Positions 1-5,471 of a stretch of 10,285 nt of DNA are shown in pieces (the first letter of the stretch is position 1; each line of letters opens with the position of its first letter). The position numbers and the translations under genes were made by a program. Origin of the DNA: Phycisphaerae bacterium SM23_33 (GTDB lineage Bacteria > Planctomycetota > Phycisphaerae > SM23-33); the NCBI GenBank assembly GCA_001303665.1, contig LJUF01000094.1, forward strand, positions 1 to 10,285, in the 5' to 3' direction. The notes beneath the pieces are model-generated. The model worked only from the letters and a program-made list of their open reading frames with translations, was not told the origin of the DNA and did no database searches.

Positions 1-171
1 ATCCTGCTGCTCCATCCCGACTTCGCCGGTCAGTCAACAGACGCGCTCAGGGAACACCCCATTGTTGAGGGGGTCATGCGCGCCTACCCCCAGGCGCAGC
101 TCATCGTGCCCGTGCCTTCTCCCGGTGTCACCTGCGAGGTCGAGCCCTTCGACGCCGCTGGGAGTGGGTAG
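1..171 (+). CDS. 3' end of an unrecognised protein (partial)
   Basis: Frame 1 is open from the first base to a TAG at 169-171, giving 56 residues that begin ILLLHPDFAGQ and end EVEPFDAAGSG. Third codon positions are overwhelmingly G or C, as in the confirmed genes here, so this is probably real coding sequence whose start lies outside the window. I recognise no domain in this tail. The last codons (from about 145) resemble the PFD-type translation of the dispersed CCTTCGAC repeats, so the natural C-terminus may have been extended or cut by repeat DNA. It lies 157 bp upstream of the MocA-family gene on the same strand and could be co-transcribed with it. No function is assigned. Confidence 0.55.
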   Translation: MLLLHPDFAGQSTDALREHPIVEGVMRAYPQAQLIVPVPSPGVTCEVEPFDAAGSG

Positions 172-260
172 TCGGCGCGTGGCTGGTTCCTGGGCGCCGG
201 ATTCCACTTGCTTTTCCTCCGCGGCCGGGGGGAGAATGCCCCACTGTTTTGTCTCCCTCG

Positions 261-297
261 CCCCTCGACTTCGTTCGGGGCGGTGAGCGTGTCGAGT
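261..297. repeat. 37-bp hairpin repeat, copy A
   Basis: It matches 3093-3129 at 28 of 37 positions without gaps. The outer arms are CTCGAC (264-269) and GTCGAG (291-296), a perfect inverted repeat. The inner arms GTTCG and TGAGC can pair in RNA with two G-U wobbles. It lies just upstream of the MocA-family gene, whose ribosome binding site begins about 15 bp further on. The mixture of conserved pairing and changed bases marks it as a member of a dispersed palindromic repeat family. Confidence 0.7.
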
Positions 298-328
298 CAC
301 CTTCGTCTTCTGAAAGGATGGGGTAGCG

Positions 329-1504
329 ATGCTCAAGGTGGGAATCATCGGCTACGGCAGCCGAGTCTCGGGCATGGCCAGGATGATGGGGATGTACGAC
401 ATCCCGTACAGCGTTGTGGCCATCGCCGACCCCAGGGCCGACGACATCAAGGCCACAGGGGACGAGTTCCTCAAGGACACGGCGTTCTTCACCTCGGCTG
501 ATGAGATGCTGGAGAAGTCCCAACTGGACGGGGTGATGATCGGCACCCGCTGCTACCTGCACACGGAGATGGCCTGCAAGGTGGCCCGGTACGACGTCCC
601 CCTGTTTCTGGAGAAGCCCGTGGCCATCACCTTCGAGCAGGTGAAGGCCCTCCACGACGCGTACACGGACGTCACTGCTCCGGTGGTGGTCTCTTTCCCG
701 CTCCGGGTGAGCCCCATCGTCACGACGGTCAAGGACATCATCGACTCGGGCCAGGTCGGCAGCATCGAGCACGTCGTCGCCTTCAACGACGTCCCCTACG
801 GGAGTGGCTACTACTCTGGCTGGTACCGGAACTACGACGAGGTCGGCGGCCTCTTCCTCCAGAAGGCCACCCACGACCTGGACTACGTCTATTACCTCCT
901 GGGCCAGCGGCCCCGGTGGATCTGCGCCATGAAGGCCCAGCGCATCTACGGCTCCGCCGACACCGTCCACAAGCCCATGCCCAACGACTACCGCTGCGTC
1001 GAGTGCGAGGAGCGGGACACCTGTCCGGAGGGGCCTTTCCGGCTGTTCTACGAGCGGTTCCGGGGTGAGCGGGTGACCAGGAGCGATCGGCGGATGTGTC
1101 TCTTCGGCGACCAGATCAGGAATGAGGACCTGGGCAACTGCATCGTCGAGTACGAGGAGGGGGCCCAGTGTTCCTACACCCAGAACTTCTATGCCCGCAA
1201 CCAGGCCGCCCGCCGGGGGGCCAGGCTGTACGGCTACAAGGGCACCATCCACTTCGACTGGTACCAGAACTGGATCAAAGTCTACATGCACCAGAAGCCA
1301 GCGGTGGAAACCATTGACTTCACCGGCGGCATGTCCCACTTCGGTGGCGACCGCGAGTTGTGTCACGACTTCCTGATGGCCATGAAGGAGCGTCGGCCGA
1401 GCCGTACGCCCATCTCCGCAGGCATCCTCAGCGCCCTCACCTGCCTCTGCGCCCGCCAGTCGGCCGAGACCCGTCAGTTCTGCGAGATCGTCATGCCGGG
1501 GTAG
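329..1504 (+). CDS. Gfo/Idh/MocA-family NAD(P)-dependent oxidoreductase
   Basis: The 391-residue protein has the usual length and order for this cytoplasmic sugar/inositol-type dehydrogenase family. An N-terminal Rossmann fold starts LKVGIIGYGSR (residues 2-12). ADP follows beta-2 at 33-35, and the family EKP signature is at 95-97, with K96 the expected catalytic lysine. The C-terminal substrate domain contains GG (173-174) and KATHDLD (179-185), the usual catalytic His/Asp region. Between these and the final strands lies an insertion with Cys223, Cys226, Cys232 and Cys257 (CVEC then TCP), resembling the cysteine-bearing insert of some relatives and possibly metal-binding. The start is supported by AAAGGA at 313-318, about 10 nt upstream. 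The substrate cannot be read from sequence. The upstream partial gene may share its transcript. Confidence 0.9.
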   Translation: MLKVGIIGYGSRVSGMARMMGMYDIPYSVVAIADPRADDIKATGDEFLKDTAFFTSADEMLEKSQLDGVMIGTRCYLHTEMACKVARYDVPLFLEKPVAITFEQVKALHDAYTDVTAPVVVSFPLRVSPIVTTVKDIIDSGQVGSIEHVVAFNDVPYGSGYYSGWYRNYDEVGGLFLQKATHDLDYVYYLLGQRPRWICAMKAQRIYGSADTVHKPMPNDYRCVECEERDTCPEGPFRLFYERFRGERVTRSDRRMCLFGDQIRNEDLGNCIVEYEEGAQCSYTQNFYARNQAARRGARLYGYKGTIHFDWYQNWIKVYMHQKPAVETIDFTGGMSHFGGDRELCHDFLMAMKERRPSRTPISAGILSALTCLCARQSAETRQFCEIVMPG

Positions 1505-1601
1505 GCGCCTGACGACGTGTGGCAGGCGCGTGTGCCACGGGGTCAGAGCGACAGTGCCGGTGGACGAGAGCGGCGCCCAGGATGAAGCGGTCGCAGGTCG
1601 A

Positions 1602-1692
1602 GGAAAAGGGGACACTCTGACTCTGTCCTTCGTGTTCGGCTGCCTCGACATGGCGCTCGGCGCGGGAAAGGAAACAGAGTGTCCCCTTTTCC
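1602..1692. mobile_element. 91-bp non-autonomous inverted-repeat element (MITE/REP-like), copy 1
   Basis: The ends are an 18-bp perfect inverted repeat: GGAAAAGGGGACACTCTG at 1602-1619 and its exact reverse complement at 1675-1692. The same 18-bp arms at nearly the same spacing recur at 9755-9846, while the interiors differ. No reading frame is supported inside. Termini of the AAAAGGGGACA type are commonly seen near REP-associated (IS200-like, RAYT) transposases, so mobilisation in trans is a plausible inference; no transposase is in this window. CAGGTCG occurs on both sides (1594-1600 and 1697-1703), but offset by 4 nt on the right, so a target duplication is not established. It lies between two convergent genes. 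Confidence 0.75.
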
Positions 1693-1706
1693 CGGACAGG
1701 TCGCAG

Positions 1707-1722
1707 AATCGGAGAGGTCGGA
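1707..1722. repeat. Dispersed GAGGTCGGAGA-type short repeat, intergenic copy
   Basis: AATCGGAGAGGTCG at 1707-1720 is the exact reverse complement of 5354-5367 within the response-regulator gene, and continues as GAGAGTCGAAG, like the units near 4685 and 7433. It belongs to the small repeat family built around AGGTC-N3-GACCT. No function is evident from sequence. Confidence 0.55.
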
Positions 1723-1740
1723 GAGTCGAAGCCGACTTCG

Positions 1741-1773
1741 CCCGCCGTAGGGCTTCGTCGGCCCGAAGGCGGG
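1741..1773. terminator. GC-rich hairpin between convergent genes (possible bidirectional terminator)
   Basis: CCCGCC (1741-1746) pairs with GGCGGG (1768-1773); inside, GGGC (1750-1753) pairs with GCCC (1761-1764), separated by a symmetric 3x3 internal loop. A second small palindrome, AGGTC-GTA-GACCT, follows at 1774-1786. The position, downstream of both the MocA gene and the signalling operon, suits transcription termination from both sides. There is no T-tract after either arm, so it does not meet the intrinsic terminator rule and may only be repeat structure. Confidence 0.35.
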
Positions 1774-1786
1774 AGGTCGTAGACCT
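1774..1786. repeat. Palindromic unit AGGTC-GTA-GACCT
   Basis: This perfect 5-bp inverted repeat with a 3-nt centre is the same form as 5384-5396 and 7432-7444 (AGGTC-TCC-GACCT), with a changed centre. It lies 10 bp beyond the HD-GYP stop codon. Confidence 0.55.
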
Positions 1787-1795
1787 ACCCTATGG

Positions 1796-3004
1796 TCAGA
1801 CGCTGATGAGGTCTTTCTTGACGAGGCTGAAAAAGGCGCGGACGATCTCGGGGTCGAAGAGCTTCCCGGCCCCCTCTTCCAGGGTCCGCAGAATCTCTCG
1901 CTGTGAGAGCCGGGGGCGGTAACTGCGGTCGGAGTTCATGGCGTCGAAGGAGTCGGCGACGGCGAGGATGCGGGCGCCCAAGGGGATGTCATTGCCTTTG
2001 AGGCCGTCGGGATAGCCGGAGCCGTCGTAGCGTTCGTGGTGGTGGTAGACCAGGGGGACGACAGGCCAGGGAAGCAGGGCTGGCCTGAGGATCCTGGCGC
2101 CCACCTCGGGGTGCTGGCGGATGCGTTCCCACTCGTGGGGTTCCAGCCGGGCGGTCTTGGAGAGCAGGGCGTCGTCCAGGATCAGTTTGCCGATGTCGTG
2201 GAGGATGCCCGCCACCCGCACCCCTTCCAGGTCGTTGCCCGTGACGGAGAGGGCCCGGGCTATGAGTGAGGCGTAGCGGGCCACGCTTTCCGAGTGGCCA
2301 CGGGTGTAGGGGTCCTTGGCCTCGACGGCAGCGGCCAGGGCCTGGATGGTGGAGAAGTAACTGGCTCGGAGCTCATCGCGCTTCTGCTCGATCTCGTGGG
2401 TGCGATCCGTGACCCGACGCTCCAGTTGGCGGGTGAGTTGCCGAAGTTCTCGGTTCTGGGCGTTGACCCGCTCCACGAGTTCCCGGTTCTGACGGAGCAG
2501 GCGGTGCTGTTGGACGGCCTGGCGGATGATGAGCCGGACTTCGTCGTCGTCCCAGGGCTTGGTGACGAAGCGGAAGACCTCCCCTTTGTTGATGGCCTCG
2601 ACGGCGGCGGTGACGTCCAGGTACCCGGTGATCATGATCCGTACCACGTCGGGACGGCTCACCTTGACGTGCTCCATCAGCTCGGTCCCCGTCATGCCGG
2701 GCATCCGGTGGTCGCACATCACCAGCTGCACGGGCTCCTGACGGATGATGTCCAGGGCCTCGTCGGCGTCGGTGGCGGAAAGGACGCGGTAGGGCTCGCT
2801 CCGCAGCAGTCTCTGGAGTGAGGCGATGACGTGGGGCTCGTCGTCAACGATGAGGATGGGGGCCCGCTCAGCCGCGGCTCCGGGCTGGCTTCGGACAGGC
2901 AGGGCGGCAAACTGCCCCGGGGGACTCTCACCTCGCTCGGGCCGCGCCCGGGCTCTTCCCCCGGGGGCGGGCTCGGGCTGATGCGGCTGGGACGCGGGGT
3001 TCAT
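1796..3004 (-). CDS. Response regulator with HD-GYP domain (cyclic-di-GMP phosphodiesterase, RpfG-like)
   Basis: The 402-residue protein has a proline/arginine-rich leader (1-48), a receiver domain (49-166), a coiled coil (about 167-215) and an HD-GYP domain (about 220-400). The receiver keeps the acidic pair D54/D55, phospho-acceptor D98 (MCDHRMPG), T126 and K149. The HD-GYP domain has HDIGK at 269-273, HHHERYDGSGYPDG at 321-334 and the later DSFDAM at 351-356, so the metal ligands and the GYP signature are intact. Such enzymes hydrolyse c-di-GMP, with activity controlled by phosphorylation of the receiver. The start is well supported: AAGGAGGT (complement of 3011-3018) lies 6 nt before the ATG, which overlaps the upstream kinase stop as ATGA, implying translational coupling. 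It is the last gene and probable output of the four-gene operon. Confidence 0.95.
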   Translation of the reverse strand: MNPASQPHQPEPAPGGRARARPERGESPPGQFAALPVRSQPGAAAERAPILIVDDEPHVIASLQRLLRSEPYRVLSATDADEALDIIRQEPVQLVMCDHRMPGMTGTELMEHVKVSRPDVVRIMITGYLDVTAAVEAINKGEVFRFVTKPWDDDEVRLIIRQAVQQHRLLRQNRELVERVNAQNRELRQLTRQLERRVTDRTHEIEQKRDELRASYFSTIQALAAAVEAKDPYTRGHSESVARYASLIARALSVTGNDLEGVRVAGILHDIGKLILDDALLSKTARLEPHEWERIRQHPEVGARILRPALLPWPVVPLVYHHHERYDGSGYPDGLKGNDIPLGARILAVADSFDAMNSDRSYRPRLSQREILRTLEEGAGKLFDPEIVRAFFSLVKKDLISV

Positions 3005-4548
3005 GGTGTGACCTCCTTATCGTGGGGCTGCTCCTGCGGCTCTTCGCTCCCGCTGGCCGTTGTCGGTGGCGGGGAGTGGGGCGGCGTGCCTGCCCTTCGA
3101 CGTTGCTCAGGGCCGTGAGCCTGTCGAACGGTCGGCCCCGGCGCTCCGAGCCTGTTCGGCCGGTAGCCGGCCAGGGGCAGGTCGATGGTAAAGGTGGTTC
3201 CCTCGCCGGGCGTGCTTTCCGCTTCGATGGTGCCGGCGTGGCGCTGGACGATGGCGTGGGCAATGGAGAGCCCCAGACCGACCCCGCCGGCCATCCCCTG
3301 GTGTCCCCGGCGGGTGGTGAAGAAGGGATCGAAAATCCTGTTGAGGTGTTCCGGGGCGATGCCCCGGCCGGTGTCACTGACGGTCAGCCTGACGCCCGCT
3401 GCGGTGGGCTGGGTGGCCAGGCGGATGGTCCCTTCTCCCTCGATGGCCTGGGCGGCGTTCATGAGCAGGTTCATGACCACCTGGTTGAGTTGGGCGGCGT
3501 TTCCCCGGATGTGGGGCAGGGGCCCGAGGTCCAGTTCCAGAGTGATGCGGTGCTTCAGTTCAGGACGCAGCAGGGCCAGGGTGCTCTCGATGCCACTCAC
3601 GAGGTCGACGTCCTGGACTTCGCCCTCGTCCACTCGGCTGAAGTTGCGCAGGTCGAGCACCACTGCCTGGACGCGCTCGGCCCCCTCCCGGCTCTCGCGG
3701 GCCAGGGCTTGGAGGTCTTTGAGGATGAAGTCGATGTCGGTAGCGGCTTCGAGCTCAGCGAGTTCTTGAAGGCCTCCTTCTCCGGGGGGCTGACCCCGGC
3801 GGAGTCCGTCCAGGGCCTCCCGGTAGCGGGTGAAGACGTGGAGGATGTGTTCCACGTATTCCAGCAAGCGGGCCATGTTGCTGTAGACGAAACTGATGGG
3901 GTTGTTGAGTTCGTGGGCCACCCCGGCGACCAACTGGCCCAGGGAAGCCAGCTTCTCCGACTGGATGAGTTGGGCTTGGGTTTCGTTCAGCCGGTGCAGG
4001 GTCTCTTGGAGTTGACGGTTGGCCTCAGCCAGTTCCCGGTTCTTGGTGAGGAGGTAGCGGTTTTGCTCCTGGGCCTGGGCTTCCAGCCGGGCCTTCTCGC
4101 GCACCAGTTTTCGGCGCTCGACGGTCTTATTGACCAGGGGCAGGAGTTCTTCGGGATTGATGGGCTTCTGCAGGTAGGCGTCGGCGCCGAGGTTGAGCGC
4201 GGCCACGGCGTTTTCCACACTGGCGTAGGCGGTGATGATGATGACCCCGGCATCCGGGTAGCGCTCCTTCAGGATGCCCAGGACACCGATGCCATCCAAC
4301 TGGTCGGTCTTGGTGGGCGGGGCCAGACGGATGTCCAGGATGACACAGTCGGTCCGGTCACCGAGATCGTCCAACCGGTCGAGCGCCTCGGCGCCGTCCC
4401 TTGCCGTCTCTACGTAGTAGCCGACGTCCTCCAGCACATCGGCCAGGGTCTCGCATATGAAGAGCTCGTCGTCCACCACCAGGACGCAAGCCCGCCCATT
4501 AGGCTGCTGCGCCAGGTCTGGGTCCTGGCCGGGGACTTCATTGGTCAT
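3001..4548 (-). CDS. Receiver-histidine kinase hybrid (soluble)
   Basis: The 515-residue protein has no membrane segment. A receiver (21-145) carries D26/D27, phospho-acceptor D72, T106 and K128. A coiled coil (about 145-195) leads to the dimerisation/phospho-acceptor domain, with H212 in AHELNNP. The ATPase domain shows the N box around N360-N364, G1 as DTGRGI (392-397), an F box near FDPFF (406-410) and G2 as GVGLGLS (422-428). All kinase motifs are intact, so autophosphorylation is expected, with the receiver gating or passing on phosphate. Two oddities: about eight extra residues (APPTKTDQ) just after D72, and a 55-residue low-complexity tail (461-515) of which 474-486 is translated hairpin repeat. 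The start has AAGGAG upstream, and its ATG overlaps the preceding gene by 11 bp. It probably receives phosphate from the upstream proteins or phosphorylates the HD-GYP regulator; the direction is inferred. Confidence 0.93.
   Translation of the reverse strand: MTNEVPGQDPDLAQQPNGRACVLVVDDELFICETLADVLEDVGYYVETARDGAEALDRLDDLGDRTDCVILDIRLAPPTKTDQLDGIGVLGILKERYPDAGVIIITAYASVENAVAALNLGADAYLQKPINPEELLPLVNKTVERRKLVREKARLEAQAQEQNRYLLTKNRELAEANRQLQETLHRLNETQAQLIQSEKLASLGQLVAGVAHELNNPISFVYSNMARLLEYVEHILHVFTRYREALDGLRRGQPPGEGGLQELAELEAATDIDFILKDLQALARESREGAERVQAVVLDLRNFSRVDEGEVQDVDLVSGIESTLALLRPELKHRITLELDLGPLPHIRGNAAQLNQVVMNLLMNAAQAIEGEGTIRLATQPTAAGVRLTVSDTGRGIAPEHLNRIFDPFFTTRRGHQGMAGGVGLGLSIAHAIVQRHAGTIEAESTPGEGTTFTIDLPLAGYRPNRLGAPGPTVRQAHGPEQRRRAGTPPHSPPPTTASGSEEPQEQPHDKEVTP
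3093..3129. repeat. 37-bp hairpin repeat, copy B, inside the hybrid kinase gene
   Basis: It shares 28 of 37 bases with 261-297. The outer arms are TTCGAC (3096-3101) and GTCGAA (3123-3128); the inner arms are GCTCA (3105-3109) and TGAGC (3116-3120), both perfect. The first arm pair differs from copy A at both partners together, so pairing is kept. On the minus strand it is translated as residues 474-486 of the hybrid kinase (VRQAHGPEQRRRA), beyond the ATPase domain. Confidence 0.75.
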
Positions 4549-5413
4549 CGCTCTTCTCCTTGATAAGCTCCTTGATGCGCTGGACCACCCGCAGGACGTC
4601 CTGGGGAGAGGCCGACCTGTCCAGCACGGCGAAGGCCGCGTGACGGACCTGCGCCTCGAGGGTGCGCTGCTCGGCCGTGGGTGGGGTCTCCGACCTCTTC
4701 GAGTCGGCTGCCGGCTCCGCCGGGGCGGCAGGACGGACGAAGACCAAGTAGGCGCCGGGCTGCAGGCGGGCGATGTCGACCAGGGCGTCGGGGCCGTGCC
4801 GACGGACGAGCGCGGCGTTCAGGATGATACAGTCGTAGGCGGCTCGGCCGAGGACCTCGCGGGCCTGGGAGAGGTCGGGGGCGACGGTGGTCAGGCAGTC
4901 GGCGGACTCCAGGGCCTGACGCAACTCCTCGACGTCGAGCCGGTCCGGGTCGATGACCAGTACCGTGGGGCGCTTGATGGTGTGCTCGATGAGGTCTACC
5001 GTGCGGTCGATGTCCAGGGGCTTGCTGAGGATGGCGACGGCCCCCTCGCGCAGGGCCTCTCGGGCCAGGTCGTCCAGCTCGTAGCCCGTGATCATGGCCA
5101 CGGGCAGTCCCGGCTTCAGGGTGTGGATGAGTTTGGCGGTCGCGGCGCCGTCCAGTCCGGGCATGCGGATGTCCACCAGGGCCATGTCGAAGTGCTCCCG
5201 GGCCAGGCGGTCCAGGGCCACGGCCCCCTGCATGACCACCACCACCTCGTAGCCCTTGTCGGTGAGCACGTCCCGGAGTGATTCCCCCAGGTTCGGGTCG
5301 TCATCGACGACCAGCAGACGGAAAGGAAGTGGGCCAGCCCGCGGTTGGGGCTGCGACCTCTCCGATTGTTTGCCTCTGCGGTTAGGTCTCCGACCTCTGC
5401 GATTCTCCGTCAT
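4538..5413 (-). CDS. Response regulator with a canonical and a degenerate receiver domain
   Basis: The 291-residue protein begins with an arginine-rich tail (2-30), followed by receiver 1 (31-146): acidic pair D37/D38, phospho-acceptor D81 (LVDIRMPGLDG), T109 and K131, all expected for phosphorylation. A second receiver-like fold (149-284) starts VLVIDPDR but has N199 (IILNAAL) where the acceptor aspartate should be, so it is likely a pseudo-receiver for binding. No DNA-binding or enzymatic output domain is present, so it resembles a CheY/Spo0F-like phosphate shuttle. Two stretches are repeat-derived: residues 2-20, from 5354-5410, and SKRSETPP (238-245), from the unit at 4685-4703. The start is firm: AAGGAGGG (complement of 5421-5428) lies 7 nt upstream of the ATG. 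It follows the membrane kinase by 58 bp and overlaps the hybrid kinase. Confidence 0.9.
   Translation of the reverse strand: MTENRRGRRPNRRGKQSERSQPQPRAGPLPFRLLVVDDDPNLGESLRDVLTDKGYEVVVVMQGAVALDRLAREHFDMALVDIRMPGLDGAATAKLIHTLKPGLPVAMITGYELDDLAREALREGAVAILSKPLDIDRTVDLIEHTIKRPTVLVIDPDRLDVEELRQALESADCLTTVAPDLSQAREVLGRAAYDCIILNAALVRRHGPDALVDIARLQPGAYLVFVRPAAPAEPAADSKRSETPPTAEQRTLEAQVRHAAFAVLDRSASPQDVLRVVQRIKELIKEKSDDQ
4685..4703. repeat. Short dispersed repeat inside the pseudo-receiver coding region
   Basis: GGTCTCCGACCTCTTCGA at 4685-4702 is identical to 7433-7450 upstream of the operon. The palindromic core here is GGTC-TCC-GACC. It is translated in frame as part of SKRSETPP in the response regulator, between the fourth and fifth strands of the degenerate receiver. 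Confidence 0.65.
5354..5401. repeat. Cluster of short dispersed repeats at the response-regulator N-terminus
   Basis: It contains CGACCTCTCCGATT (5354-5367, reverse complement of 1707-1720) and the perfect palindrome AGGTC-TCC-GACCT (5384-5396), the latter in a context shared with 7431-7445. It encodes the basic segment RRGRRPNRRG near the start of the regulator. The ribosome binding site is immediately upstream, so this repeat DNA is really translated. Confidence 0.65.
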
Positions 5414-5471
5414 CTGTTCTCCCTCCTTGGCCCCAGCCGCGGGGGCCCGGCGGGGCCAGCGCCGCCGCGGA

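Noticed and set aside
128..1651. Long minus-strand frame (507 codons) opposite the MocA-family gene
   Set aside because: It is an antisense shadow in high-GC DNA: Val/Gly/Asp/His-rich composition with no domain, while the plus strand shows clear family motifs.
3022..4563. Long plus-strand frame (513 codons) opposite the hybrid kinase
   Set aside because: It is a shadow of the kinase gene; the minus strand has complete receiver, HisKA and ATPase motifs and a good ribosome site.
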